Of a DNA stretch of 64,000 nt, positions 26,873 through 36,136 are shown piece by piece. How positions within the stretch are numbered: position 1 is the first letter of the stretch; each line of letters starts with the position of its first letter. The translations under genes and the position numbers were made by a program. Under the pieces are notes generated by a model. It did no database searches and was not told the DNA's origin. It saw nothing but the letters and a program-made list of their open reading frames with translations. This DNA comes from Paenibacillus sp. FSL H8-0537 (GTDB lineage Bacteria; Bacillota; Bacilli; Paenibacillales; Paenibacillaceae). The stretch spans positions 2,842,001 through 2,906,000 of the forward strand of contig NZ_CP150290.1 of NCBI RefSeq assembly GCF_038051995.1, written 5' to 3'.

Positions 26873-27919
26873 ATGAAACCATTTATTTACGACTATACGC
26901 TAGAGCAGCTGCAAGATTGGATGAAAGAGAATGGCGAGCCGGCGTTTCGCGCTGGCCAGCTGTACGATTGGCTGTACGTTAAGCGTGTAAACAGCTTTGA
27001 AGAGATGAGCAATTTGTCCAAATCGCTCAGAACGAAGCTGTTTGACCAATTTCAATTTGTAACGCTTTCCGAAATAACGAAATTCGAATCCAAGGACGGA
27101 ACCGTCAAGTTTCTGTTCGGGCTGCATGACAACCATGCAATCGAGACCGTTATTATGCGCCATAACTATGGCAACAGCATTTGTGTGACCACGCAGGTTG
27201 GCTGCCGGATCGGCTGTACCTTCTGTGCATCGACGCTGGGCGGCTTGAAGCGGAATTTGACCGCAGGCGAAATTATTGCTCAAGTTGTAGTAGCACAGCA
27301 AATGCTGGACGTTACGAATGAGCGTGTATCAAGCATCGTTATTATGGGTTCCGGAGAGCCGTTCGAGAACTATGATGCGACGATGATGTTTTTGCGCACG
27401 ATGATTCACGAGAAAGGTCTGAACATTGGCCAGCGCCATATTACCGTTTCGACCAGCGGAATCGTGCCGAGCATGTACAAATTTGCCGACGAGAATACGC
27501 AAATTAATTTGGCGCTTTCTATTCATGCGCCGAATGATACGCTGCGCTCCAAGCTGATGCCGGTTAACCGCCGTTATCCTTTTGATGATGTGATGGAGGC
27601 TTGCCGCTATTATTTGGCCAAGACAGGTCGCCGGATTTCGTTTGAATACGCATTGATCGGCGGGGTTAATGACCGTCCCGAGCATGCGCAGGAGTTGGCG
27701 GATGTCCTTAAAGGACTGCTGTGCCATGTCAATTTGATTCCGGTCAACCATGTGCCGGAGCGAAATTATGTGCGTACGCCACGGGAGGATATTTTTGAGT
27801 TCCAGCGTATACTGGAGAAAAATAAAATAAATGCAACGATTCGCAGGGAGCAAGGGCATGATATTGCCGCCGCTTGCGGACAGCTTCGTGCGAAGCACAT
27901 GGAGTCTACGACGAGGTGA
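26873..27919 (+). CDS. rlmN: Dual-specificity 23S rRNA/tRNA adenine-C2 methyltransferase RlmN
   Basis: A 348-residue radical SAM enzyme methylating A2503 of 23S rRNA and A37 of tRNAs. The cluster motif is Cys111-x3-Cys115-x2-Cys118 (CRIGCTFC), and the second catalytic cysteine is Cys335 (AAACGQL). I chose the ATG at 26873, with AGGTG about 10 nt upstream; a TTG at 26837 would add 12 non-conserved residues. Its final codons contain the ribosome-binding site of the phosphatase gene. Confidence 0.95.
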   Translation: MKPFIYDYTLEQLQDWMKENGEPAFRAGQLYDWLYVKRVNSFEEMSNLSKSLRTKLFDQFQFVTLSEITKFESKDGTVKFLFGLHDNHAIETVIMRHNYGNSICVTTQVGCRIGCTFCASTLGGLKRNLTAGEIIAQVVVAQQMLDVTNERVSSIVIMGSGEPFENYDATMMFLRTMIHEKGLNIGQRHITVSTSGIVPSMYKFADENTQINLALSIHAPNDTLRSKLMPVNRRYPFDDVMEACRYYLAKTGRRISFEYALIGGVNDRPEHAQELADVLKGLLCHVNLIPVNHVPERNYVRTPREDIFEFQRILEKNKINATIRREQGHDIAAACGQLRAKHMESTTR

Positions 27920-27925
27920 TAACGG

Positions 27926-28708
27926 TTGATTACGGCAAACCTGAGCGATATCGGAAAAGTTCGTCAAGTCAATGAAGATCATTCATGGGTAGGACAGCTA
28001 GATAATGGCATCACGTTTGCTATAGTCGCTGACGGGATGGGCGGCCATCAGGCGGGCGATGTAGCGAGCCAGCTGGCAGTGAATACATTCCGTGAAATGC
28101 TGGAGCCCATTGCGGCGAAACCTGACTTTTCCATTGAGGAAGGCAAGGCATTTTTGCGCAAAGCCATTGTAGGTGCGAATGATATCGTTTATGACATGGC
28201 ATCGCGCAATGAGCAATATTATAATATGGGCACTACGATAGTCGCTGCCATGTTTCAAGGTCGGGAAGCCGTCATCGGACATATTGGGGACAGCCGCGCT
28301 TATGTCATATCCAAAAGCTGTATTGTGCAGTTGACGGAGGATCATACGCTTGTCAATGAGCTGCTGAAATCAGGGCAGATCAGCGAGAAGGAGGCGGTGG
28401 TCCATCCACGGCGCAACGTGCTCACCAGAGCGGTAGGCACCGATGCGTCTGTTGAGGTTGATATCCAGACGATTTCCTACTCGGCCGATGATTTCATCCT
28501 GCTGTGCAGCGATGGGCTGACGAACATGGTCAGCGATGATCAAATTATGTATACCGTAACGAAGGGTGGAGCGAGCCTGAAAGATAAAGCGGAGCATCTC
28601 ATCCATTTGGCGCTGCGCGCTGGCGGGGACGATAACGTTACCGTCGTGCTGCTGCAAGTAAATACCAGCGCAGATCGAGAGGAGTGTACAGCTGATGATA
28701 GGGCATAA
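27926..28708 (+). CDS. stp: PP2C-type Ser/Thr protein phosphatase (Stp/PrpC)
   Basis: A 260-residue PPM-family phosphatase with the metal-binding motifs VADGMGGHQAGD, GHIGDSRAY, LCSDGLTNM and GGDDNVTVV. It reverses phosphorylation by the PASTA kinase encoded next. The start is TTG with GAGGTGAT 6 nt upstream. The last 14 nt overlap the kinase gene. Confidence 0.95.
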   Translation: MITANLSDIGKVRQVNEDHSWVGQLDNGITFAIVADGMGGHQAGDVASQLAVNTFREMLEPIAAKPDFSIEEGKAFLRKAIVGANDIVYDMASRNEQYYNMGTTIVAAMFQGREAVIGHIGDSRAYVISKSCIVQLTEDHTLVNELLKSGQISEKEAVVHPRRNVLTRAVGTDASVEVDIQTISYSADDFILLCSDGLTNMVSDDQIMYTVTKGGASLKDKAEHLIHLALRAGGDDNVTVVLLQVNTSADREECTADDRA

Positions 28709-30887
28709 TTTAGGCGGTCGCTATGAAATTCTGACTCGCATCGGCGGAGGCGGCATGGCGCTTGTCTATAAAGCCCATGACGTCCTGTTGAACCGCAATG
28801 TGGCGGTTAAAGTGCTGCGCCAGCAGTTTGTGCATGATGAAGAGTTTATACGCAGATTTCGCCGTGAGGCGCAGTCGGCAGCTGCGTTATCCCATCCCAA
28901 TGTCGTTAGCATCTATGATGTAGGACAAGAGGAAGATACGCATTATATCGTTATGGAATATATCGAAGGCAGCAATCTTAATGAGATTATTATGGAGCGT
29001 GCCCCGCTGCAGGCGGATGAATCGGTTCGTATTGCCATTCAAATCTGCGATGCGCTTGGTCATGCCCATCAGAATCATATTATTCATCGCGATATTAAAC
29101 CACATAATATTTTGATCGGTAAAAACGGCAGGGTCAAGGTAACCGATTTCGGTATTGCCCGCGCGGTTACTTCTTCTACTATTACCCAGACAGGCTCAGT
29201 GCTGGGCTCGGTTCATTATTTTTCTCCAGAGCATGCTAAAGGGGTAAGTACAGGCGAGAAATCCGACCTTTATTCGCTGGGCATTGTACTCTATCAGATG
29301 CTTACCGGCAATTTGCCTTTTTTGGGAGAAAGCCCAATCAGCGTCGCTTTGAAGCATTTGCAGGAAACATTTGAGGAGCCGCGCGCCCTAAACCCTCATA
29401 TTCCGCAAAGTGTGGAAAATGTTATTTTACGGGCGATGCGCAAAAATCCGGGGGAACGTTACCATTCGGCTCAGGAAATGCTGAACGATTTGGAAACCTG
29501 CCTCGCGCCAAATCGAAGGAATGAGGAAAAGGTTTCATTTGCCCATGTGAACGATCTGGATGAGACTCGTGTCATGCCAGCCATTCGCGGCAGTGATATC
29601 CGTCCCATTCGCCAGAGCGAGTCAAGCTATGAGAAGGCGGAGGTTTCTTCGGATCAGACGGGTCGGCAGGGAGATAAAGAAGTTCTGAATAAGAAAGCAA
29701 AGGGCTGGAAGCGACCGACGATAATCGTGGCAAGCACGCTGGTTGTCCTGGCATTCATAATATGGGGATTCGTGACTTTGCTTGATCGGCTGGATGTAGA
29801 GGAAGTGAATGTGCCGTACGTTGTCGGCCTCGACTTGGAGCAGGCGACGGCAAAGCTTGAGGATATTGGGCTGAAGGTGCAGGAACCGACGATACGGGAG
29901 TTCCGCGACGATATACCGATCAATCAGGTATTTGAGCAGACGAAGAAAAATATGCGCGTCAAGCAGGGCTCGTTCATACAGCTATCTGTGAGTGATGGGC
30001 CGATGCTTAAGCAGCTTGGCGATTACCGGGGCAAGACGCTGCAGGCGGTTAAGGATGAGCTTTCTGCGCTTGGCATTAATCCGGATACGCAAATTGATGT
30101 TGAAGAAGTATTCAGCGAGCAGGAAGCGGATACGGTTGTTACACAACAGCCGGAGCCGGGAACGGATTTTGATCCGAATACGGTGAAACTCCAGTTTATG
30201 GTCAGCAAAGGCATGGAAACGATTAAAATGCCGAACTTGATTGGTAAAACAGTAGCTGAGGCTAAAGATATGGTGAAGGCAAATGGACTGACGCTTTCAG
30301 ACGATGATATTTTGTATGAGCCGAGCTATGTGCAAGCCAAGGGCCTTGTGCTCAATCAGGACCAATACAAGCCAAATGATCCTGTTCCAAAAGGAACAAG
30401 AATCACCATTCGAGTCAGCTCCGGTCCTTCTGCGGAAGCGAAGGAGCATCAGTTCAATGTTGTCATTTCGCCAGCGAAGGCTGGAAAAACGAGCGAAATT
30501 CGCATCGTCTATACCGACTCTAGAGGGCAAAACATTGAATGGGGCAGAAACCAAATTCAAGATACCCAGACATTTCCCGTAACCGTTATCCTAGCACCGA
30601 ACACTGAGGCCATGATTACGATTTATCGGGACAGTCAGTTTGTCGATACGAAATCCGTCACTTACGATCAACTGGCGCAAAGCAGCAGTTCATCTACCGT
30701 CACGGTGCCGGGCGAGGAAGAACAGGTGGTAACGCCTGTTACAGAAGAGCCGGTCGTATCGGAATCGCCAGCTCCTGAACCGACAGTGGAGCCGGAACAA
30801 TCGGAGGTTAACGACAGCGATGACCAAGGAAGCGAACATGGAGAAGCGGAAGGAAAAGGCAAGGGAAAAGATGAGCAGCAGCCATAA
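28695..30887 (+). CDS. prkC: PASTA-domain Ser/Thr protein kinase PrkC
   Basis: A 730-residue receptor kinase. Residues 10 to about 275 are the kinase domain with GGGGMALVY, AVKVL, HRDIKPHN (Asp133) and DFG. The membrane segment is at about 341-362. Three PASTA units follow (about 372-440, 441-510, 512-578), each binding muropeptides or peptidoglycan in this family. An extra beta-rich region (about 580-665) and a tail rich in Pro, Glu, Lys and Gly end the protein. In B. subtilis PrkC controls germination and cell-wall metabolism. It overlaps stp at its start and rsgA at its end. Confidence 0.95.
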   Translation: MIGHNLGGRYEILTRIGGGGMALVYKAHDVLLNRNVAVKVLRQQFVHDEEFIRRFRREAQSAAALSHPNVVSIYDVGQEEDTHYIVMEYIEGSNLNEIIMERAPLQADESVRIAIQICDALGHAHQNHIIHRDIKPHNILIGKNGRVKVTDFGIARAVTSSTITQTGSVLGSVHYFSPEHAKGVSTGEKSDLYSLGIVLYQMLTGNLPFLGESPISVALKHLQETFEEPRALNPHIPQSVENVILRAMRKNPGERYHSAQEMLNDLETCLAPNRRNEEKVSFAHVNDLDETRVMPAIRGSDIRPIRQSESSYEKAEVSSDQTGRQGDKEVLNKKAKGWKRPTIIVASTLVVLAFIIWGFVTLLDRLDVEEVNVPYVVGLDLEQATAKLEDIGLKVQEPTIREFRDDIPINQVFEQTKKNMRVKQGSFIQLSVSDGPMLKQLGDYRGKTLQAVKDELSALGINPDTQIDVEEVFSEQEADTVVTQQPEPGTDFDPNTVKLQFMVSKGMETIKMPNLIGKTVAEAKDMVKANGLTLSDDDILYEPSYVQAKGLVLNQDQYKPNDPVPKGTRITIRVSSGPSAEAKEHQFNVVISPAKAGKTSEIRIVYTDSRGQNIEWGRNQIQDTQTFPVTVILAPNTEAMITIYRDSQFVDTKSVTYDQLAQSSSSSTVTVPGEEEQVVTPVTEEPVVSESPAPEPTVEPEQSEVNDSDDQGSEHGEAEGKGKGKDEQQP

Positions 30888-31812
30888 TCACGCATCTCTT
30901 GAGCTTCGTGGACGCATTGTGAAGGCGCTCAGCGGCTATTATTATGTACTGCCTGATGAGGCTGAATCTCAGGATGCAACGGTACAATGCCGTGGGCGCG
31001 GCATTTTGAAAAATAAAGGAATTACGCCACTAGTAGGCGACGAAGTTATATACAGCCTTACGGAGAACGGCGAGGGGACAGTGGAGCGGGTTTTGCCTCG
31101 CTCATCCGAGCTCATACGCCCTCCGGTGGCCAATATTGATGTAGCGATGCTGGTTTTCTCCGTAACGGAGCCAGCGCTCAATTTGACGCTGCTGGATAAG
31201 TTTCTTGTGCATATCGAGCATGCGGAGATTGAAGCGGTGCTGTGCCTTAGCAAGCAGGATTTGGAGCATGATGGCGAGGAGACAGAAGCGGCTGCTGAGG
31301 CCGCCTCTTCTGTCAACCGCATTTATTCCGCTATTGGCTACGAGATATATGGGACAAGTTCCAGACAAGGCAAGGGCATTATGGAGCTTGGGCAGCGGCT
31401 GAAAGGGCATTTGGCGGTTTTTGCCGGGCAATCGGGTGTAGGCAAGTCATCGCTGCTTAATGCAATTGTTCCTGGACTGCAGCTTGAAACGAATGCGATC
31501 AGCAACCGCCTTGGACGGGGCAAGCATACGACGAGGCATGTGGAGCTGATTGAAATTGGCGGAGGTTATGTCGCCGATACGCCTGGCTTTAGCCAGCTCG
31601 ATTTCACCGAGCTTGGCATTGAAGATTTAGGCTACTGTTTTCGAGAAATACGCGCGTTGTCTCCGGACTGCAAATTCCGTGGCTGCACGCATGTGCAGGA
31701 GCCGGGCTGCGCGGTCCTTGCAGCTTTGGCAGAAGGGAAAATAGCGCCAAGCCGTCATGAAAATTACTTGCAGTTTTTAAATGAAATGAAAGATAAAAAA
31801 CGGAGGTACTGA
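30871..31812 (+). CDS. rsgA: Small ribosomal subunit biogenesis GTPase RsgA
   Basis: A 313-residue circularly permuted GTPase that helps 30S maturation. Domains in order: OB fold ([13 protein letters not shown]), G4-like LSKQD, P-loop [14 protein letters not shown] (G3) and a zinc region (CKFRGCTH...CAV). The start is uncertain. In-frame ATGs at 30838 and 30820 lie inside prkC. I chose 30871 because it gives a length close to B. subtilis RsgA (298) with AAGGG about 6 nt upstream. It overlaps prkC by 17 nt. Confidence 0.92.
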   Translation: MSSSHNHASLELRGRIVKALSGYYYVLPDEAESQDATVQCRGRGILKNKGITPLVGDEVIYSLTENGEGTVERVLPRSSELIRPPVANIDVAMLVFSVTEPALNLTLLDKFLVHIEHAEIEAVLCLSKQDLEHDGEETEAAAEAASSVNRIYSAIGYEIYGTSSRQGKGIMELGQRLKGHLAVFAGQSGVGKSSLLNAIVPGLQLETNAISNRLGRGKHTTRHVELIEIGGGYVADTPGFSQLDFTELGIEDLGYCFREIRALSPDCKFRGCTHVQEPGCAVLAALAEGKIAPSRHENYLQFLNEMKDKKRRY

Positions 31813-31819
31813 CAAACCC

Positions 31820-32464
31820 ATGACTATAATAGCACCCTCTATTTTATCGGCTGACTTCAGCCGGCTCGGAGATGAAATTTCAGGTATTGAGCAGGCCGGA
31901 GCGGACTGGATTCATGTAGATGTTATGGATGGACAGTTCGTGCCGAACTTAACCTTCGGTCCTCCTGTCATTGCGGCTGTAAGGCCAGCAACAAAGCTGC
32001 CTTTTGATGTGCATCTGATGATCGAGCGTCCGGAGTTGTCAATCGCGAATTACGCAGCCGCTGGTGCTGATCGTATTACGGTACATGCAGAAGCATGTGT
32101 GCATTTGCACCGTACGATTTATCAAATTAAGGAACGGGGACTTCCGGCTGGCGTAGCCATCAATCCAGGAACTCCGGTATCTGTACTTGAGTCTGTGCTG
32201 GGCGATGTGGATCTGATCCTGGTTATGACGGTAAATCCGGGCTTCGGCGGACAGAAGTTTATCCCTTATTCGCTTAATAAGCTGCGTCAAATCCGCAGCT
32301 TGCTAGTGGAGCGCGGGCTGCAGCATGTTCATGTGCAGGTGGATGGCGGCATCAATGAAGAAACGGCTAAGCTTGTGACGGAGGCGGGTGCGAATGTACT
32401 CGTAGCTGGCAATGCAGTATTTGCCCAAGCAGATCGCGCGGCAGCTATATCGGTTTTACGCTAG
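31820..32464 (+). CDS. rpe: Ribulose-phosphate 3-epimerase
   Basis: A 214-residue TIM-barrel enzyme interconverting ribulose-5-phosphate and xylulose-5-phosphate in the pentose phosphate pathway. Conserved pieces: [42 protein letters not shown] and VDGGI. It starts 7 nt after rsgA with CGGAGGT upstream. Confidence 0.96.
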   Translation: MTIIAPSILSADFSRLGDEISGIEQAGADWIHVDVMDGQFVPNLTFGPPVIAAVRPATKLPFDVHLMIERPELSIANYAAAGADRITVHAEACVHLHRTIYQIKERGLPAGVAINPGTPVSVLESVLGDVDLILVMTVNPGFGGQKFIPYSLNKLRQIRSLLVERGLQHVHVQVDGGINEETAKLVTEAGANVLVAGNAVFAQADRAAAISVLR

Positions 32465-32504
32465 GCTGCATATCTTAAATTAAGTTTGCACTTGGGAGGC
32501 TGTA

Positions 32505-32786
32505 ATGGAAGAATACGAGACATCTCGAGGGAAGACATGGCTGTGGGTGCTCCTATTTGCGCTCGGTATAGGCTTGCTGCTTGCGGCTTTCTCCATTCTA
32601 ACTGGGATGATCAAATACGTTTTTTCTTTGCTTGCTTTGTATTTGATTTTTCAGTTTTTCAAAAGAGTCGAGAAGCTATGGGCACGAATAACGGTAATCG
32701 TGCTGGGGCTGGTGTTTTATTTCTTGGCCGTATTGGTTTATACGGCAATCCAGTTTATCAATGAGAATCCGCCACCATTGGCGTGA
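32505..32786 (+). CDS. Small membrane protein of unknown function
   Basis: A 93-residue protein with about three hydrophobic segments (residues about 11-32, 34-48 and 60-85) and an acidic N-terminus. The ATG at 32505 has GGGAGG about 8 nt upstream. It occupies the place between rpe and spoVM where B. subtilis has thiN, and a strong terminator follows. No family was recognised; an overlapping frame starting at 32486 is a shadow. Confidence 0.75.
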   Translation: MEEYETSRGKTWLWVLLFALGIGLLLAAFSILTGMIKYVFSLLALYLIFQFFKRVEKLWARITVIVLGLVFYFLAVLVYTAIQFINENPPPLA

Positions 32787-32851
32787 GCATCGCGCTTGAG
32801 AGGCTTTCTATACTCGTTCAAATGGAATAGGACAAAGGTTAAGCGCATAGG

Positions 32852-32890
32852 ATGGTTACATGAACGCAGGTTCGTGTAACCATTTTTTTT
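32852..32890 (+). terminator. Intrinsic terminator
   Basis: A 14-bp stem (ATGGTTACATGAAC with GTTCGTGTAACCAT, one G-U) and eight Ts. It is followed at once by repeat copy C. Confidence 0.9.
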
Positions 32891-32990
32891 GAAATATAGG
32901 GAAGTATATCGCCGCACTATCCTTTCTCTATATTTCTCAGAATGAAACGCGCCGCGCCCCCAAAGGATGGCTTTCGGCCGTTTCACCTTG
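32891..32990 (+). repeat. Two-hairpin dispersed intergenic repeat, copy C
   Basis: Hairpin 1 is GAAATATAGGGAAG...CTTTCTCTATATTTC. Hairpin 2 runs from GAATGAAACGCGCC to CGTTTCACCTTG around CAAAGGA. It matches copy B closely over about 100 nt and copy A in layout. It sits between a terminator and spoVM. Confidence 0.75.
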
Positions 32991-33070
32991 CGTGAAACAT
33001 AGCATGTGTATGCGGGAAGAAAAAGCATGTAAGTCACCATTTCGATGAGCGTGTCTGAGGAGGGATGGGC

Positions 33071-33151
33071 ATGAAATTTTACACGATCAAGCTGCCGAAA
33101 TTTTTGGGCGGGTTCGTAAAGGCGATTTTGAATACCTTCCAAAAAAGTTAG
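33071..33151 (+). CDS. spoVM: Stage V sporulation protein SpoVM
   Basis: A 26-residue peptide beginning MKFYTIKLPKFLGG, near-identical by eye to B. subtilis SpoVM (also 26 residues). It is an amphipathic helix that recognises the curved forespore membrane and recruits SpoIVA for coat and cortex assembly. Position between rpe and rpmB matches B. subtilis. The ATG at 33071 has GAGGAGGGATGGG upstream; an ATG two codons earlier (33065) is in frame but sits inside the binding site. Confidence 0.95.
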   Translation: MKFYTIKLPKFLGGFVKAILNTFQKS

Positions 33152-33196
33152 TTCCTTTGCAGCCGCCTTCGAATGATCGTGGTTTATGTGAACAAT

Positions 33197-33225
33197 AAAA
33201 AGCACCTGAGCCCAGGTGCTTTTTG
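33197..33225. terminator. Bidirectional terminator between spoVM and rpmB
   Basis: AAAAAGCACCTG pairs with CAGGTGCTTTTT. Confidence 0.9.
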
Positions 33226-33258
33226 TCTACCATACAGCATAAAGCTGCAGGAGATGAA

Positions 33259-33447
33259 TTATACGCGAGTTACTTTACCGGATTTCAGAGCGCGCGCGCT
33301 GACATAAACACGTTTCGGTTTACCGTCAACTAGAATGCGAACTTTCTGAACGTTTACTCCCCAAGAACGACGGTTTTTGTTGTTAGCGTGGGAAACGTTA
33401 TTGCCTGTACCAGGGCTTTTGCCTGTTAGAAAACATTTGCGGGACAT
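33259..33447 (-). CDS. rpmB: 50S ribosomal protein L28
   Basis: A 62-residue L28 ([35 protein letters not shown]). A strong AAGGAGGTG site lies 7 nt upstream on the minus strand. Only one cysteine of the zinc-ribbon form is seen, so it is probably the zinc-free type. It is oriented opposite to its neighbours, as in Bacillus. Confidence 0.96.
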   Translation of the reverse strand: MSRKCFLTGKSPGTGNNVSHANNKNRRSWGVNVQKVRILVDGKPKRVYVSARALKSGKVTRV

Positions 33448-33488
33448 GAGTACACCTCCTTCAAGTAGTGCTGAGCTAAAAGCGCATT

Positions 33489-33571
33489 GTTAGCATAAGC
33501 TGTCAGTTATTGCATAAGCAAAACCGCATCGTAGCCATAAGCTCCCAGTTCTGCGTGAGCAAAACCGCTTC
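33489..33571. repeat. Imperfect tandem duplication upstream of rpmB
   Basis: Two units of about 42 nt share ATAAGCT, CAGTT, GC(A/G)T(A/G)AGCAAAACCGC. The array lies in the putative rpmB leader. The rest of the 33448-33903 gap contains only an inverted repeat ATCATTCT/AGAATGAT (33789-33820) before asp23; no gene is seen. Confidence 0.6.
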
Positions 33572-33903
33572 ATTGGCTTGAAAAAGCGTCGAAGAAGCCT
33601 GCACATAAACATACTTTGATATCGTATCATAGTTGTGGGGTCTGAGCAACTAAAACTGATGTTTTTTATGGCGATTTGCCTGAGGTTGGCACCGTCTGCC
33701 CTTCTATAACGTAGCAGTTTATAGTACAATAATAATTAGTCAAAGATTTTTGTTGCAGCTTCAGTAGCAATTGACTTTGAACGGGGTAATCATTCTAGAC
33801 GGCAAATAGCTGAGAATGATGAGATGAATGGGCTGCTTTCCGTTACGCCAGTTTATTAATTCCCTTTAAAGACGCGATCTACACGATAAAGGAGTGAATT
33901 TCC

Positions 33904-34263
33904 ATGCCACTTACGCTCAGCACTGAGCTTGGCCAAATTTTCATAACAGAGGAATGCATTGCCATTATGGCAGGTTCCGCCGCGATGGATTGTTATGGCC
34001 TTGTCGGGATGGCTTCTCGCAAACAATTAAAGGATGGCATTGCCGAGCTCCTGGGCAGAGAGAATTTGGCGCGCGGCGTTGAAATTCGCAGAGAACAAGA
34101 TAAACTTTATATTGATTTGTATATTATTGTGAGCTACGGTACGAAAATTTCAGAAGTAGCGCATAATATTCAGACGAAGGTGAAATATGTGATGAGCGAT
34201 GTTATTGGTCTTAACGTGGACCAGGTCCATATATTTGTGCAGGATGTAAGGGTATCTACATAG
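33904..34263 (+). CDS. Asp23/Gls24-family protein (YloU type)
   Basis: A 119-residue protein matching the DUF322/Asp23 family (GQIFITEECIAIMAG, YGLVGMAS, VSYGTKISEVAHNIQ). In B. subtilis yloU precedes yloV, the FakA gene, as here. Asp23 relatives localise to the membrane in staphylococci; the molecular role is unclear. AAAGGAG lies about 9 nt before the ATG. Confidence 0.92.
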   Translation: MPLTLSTELGQIFITEECIAIMAGSAAMDCYGLVGMASRKQLKDGIAELLGRENLARGVEIRREQDKLYIDLYIIVSYGTKISEVAHNIQTKVKYVMSDVIGLNVDQVHIFVQDVRVST

Positions 34264-34281
34264 CAGGAAGGGGAATTTTCA

Positions 34282-36081
34282 TTGAGTAAGGGCTTCATTA
34301 ACGGTTCCGATTTTACCGCCATGGCCGTGCTGGGCGCAGAGTTGTTAAATCAAAATGTCGATAAGGTAAATGCGTTGAATGTTTTCCCTGTGCCTGATGG
34401 CGATACGGGAACGAATATGAATTTGACGATTGCCTCGGGCATTCGTGAGCTGCGCAGCAAGCCGTCCGACCATTTAGGCAAAACGACGGAAGTGCTGTCT
34501 AAAGGACTTCTGATGGGGGCTAGAGGCAACTCAGGCGTTATTTTGTCACAGCTGTTTCGTGGTTTTTCGAAGGGACTTGCAAGCGCTGAGCAAGCTGGCC
34601 CTCAGCAGATTGCAGCGGCGTTGCAGCACGGTGTAGATCTTGCTTATAAGGCTGTTGTGAAGCCGGTGGAAGGAACGATTTTGACGGTAGCCAAGGAAGC
34701 AGCGAAGCATGCGGTTACTTATGCACGCCGTACGAATGATGTTACGGAGCTGATGAAAGAGGTTTACGAAAAAGCGAATGAAACACTCCAGCGTACACCG
34801 GATATGCTTCCTGTGCTTAAGCAGGTTGGCGTTGTAGATTCTGGCGGACAAGGGCTAGTGCTTATTTATGAAGGGTTTGTGCGTTATTTAGTTGAAGGTG
34901 AAGGTTCATATGAAAGCTATTCGTTATTATCTGAAGCAGCGCCACCTGAAGAAGTAAGTGTTCCGACGGCACAGCCAGCTTCAGCTCCACGTAAGGCAAC
35001 GAATTTTGCTGCACAATCCCGTCTGGAGACGGCGGATATTGAGTTTTTCTATGATATGGAGTTTTTTATAAATCGCAAGCCTGGGGGCAAAGCTGCGCCG
35101 TTTTTTGATGAATACGCTTTCAAGAAAGCGCTTGGCAAAGATGGGGATTCCATACTTGTCATCGCTGAGGACGATATCATTAAAGTTCATGTGCATTCCC
35201 GCAGGCCGGGTGATGTGCTGAATTTGGCACTGCCTTACGGCGAGCTGACGAACCTGCATATTCTGAATATGCGTGATCAGCATCGTGAGCTTCTAGAGGA
35301 AGAAACAGCGATTCCGTCCTACGCGGTGCTGCCTGATTATGCGCTGTCGGGAAGCATTTCCTCGCCAGAGCTGCTGGCGGGAACTTCGGGAGCGGCCGTG
35401 CCGCCTGGACAAGTTCATGAGCTGGCGCCCTTCGGCATCATTGCCGTTGCTCTCGGCGAAGGCATTTCGAACATTTTTCTGGAAAATGAAGTGGATATTG
35501 TGCTGTCCGGCGGGCAAACGATGAACCCGAGTACCGAAGATTTCGTCAAGGCTATTGAATCGCTTGTGGCGGATCATATTTACTTGCTGCCGAATAACGG
35601 CAATATTATTCTTGCTGCTGAGCAGGCTGCTGAGCTTAGTGAACGCAACGTTACGGTTATCCCGACGAAGACGATTCCGCAAGGGCTTGCGGCAGTGCTG
35701 GCTTTCAAAGAGGATGAGGGCGCTTCGCGCAATACGGATTGGATGAAAAATGCGGCTGAGCAAGTTGTATCCGGCCAAGTAACGCATGCGGTTCGCGACA
35801 CGACAATTGATGGCGTAAGTATTCGCGAGGGCGATTTTATCGGTATTAAAGAGAAGGCCATCGTCGCGGCGCATGAGGATCTGGCAGAGACTTGCCGCCT
35901 TCTCATTACTGAGCTTATGGCCGGCGGCGGCGAGCTGATTACGGTGCTGACTGGAGCAGAGGCGAAAGCGGAAGATACGGAAGCGCTGGAAGCATGGGTG
36001 GCAGAGGCTTATCCCGATGCAGAGCTGGAAATTCAAGAGGGCGGACAGCCGCTATATCCTTATTTATTCGCTGTGGAATAA
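34282..36081 (+). CDS. fakA: Fatty acid kinase ATP-binding subunit FakA (DAK family, YloV type)
   Basis: A 599-residue protein. The N-terminal DhaL-like domain (about 1-210) has the nucleotide and metal site NVFPVPDGDTGTNMNLT and GARGNSGVILSQ. A middle domain and a C-terminal FakB-interacting domain follow. FakA phosphorylates fatty acids held by FakB for phospholipid synthesis. The start is TTG at 34282 with AGGAAGGGG about 9 nt upstream. The FakB-type gene follows directly, supporting the pair. Confidence 0.92.
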   Translation: MSKGFINGSDFTAMAVLGAELLNQNVDKVNALNVFPVPDGDTGTNMNLTIASGIRELRSKPSDHLGKTTEVLSKGLLMGARGNSGVILSQLFRGFSKGLASAEQAGPQQIAAALQHGVDLAYKAVVKPVEGTILTVAKEAAKHAVTYARRTNDVTELMKEVYEKANETLQRTPDMLPVLKQVGVVDSGGQGLVLIYEGFVRYLVEGEGSYESYSLLSEAAPPEEVSVPTAQPASAPRKATNFAAQSRLETADIEFFYDMEFFINRKPGGKAAPFFDEYAFKKALGKDGDSILVIAEDDIIKVHVHSRRPGDVLNLALPYGELTNLHILNMRDQHRELLEEETAIPSYAVLPDYALSGSISSPELLAGTSGAAVPPGQVHELAPFGIIAVALGEGISNIFLENEVDIVLSGGQTMNPSTEDFVKAIESLVADHIYLLPNNGNIILAAEQAAELSERNVTVIPTKTIPQGLAAVLAFKEDEGASRNTDWMKNAAEQVVSGQVTHAVRDTTIDGVSIREGDFIGIKEKAIVAAHEDLAETCRLLITELMAGGGELITVLTGAEAKAEDTEALEAWVAEAYPDAELEIQEGGQPLYPYLFAVE

Positions 36082-36136
36082 TGACAGGACATAATCATTC
36101 AACAGCTGTTTATTCGGTACGAAAGGGGTCGCGAAG

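Noticed and set aside
33490..33729. Minus-strand frame upstream of rpmB
   Set aside because: It covers the tandem duplication, with no binding site and no motif.
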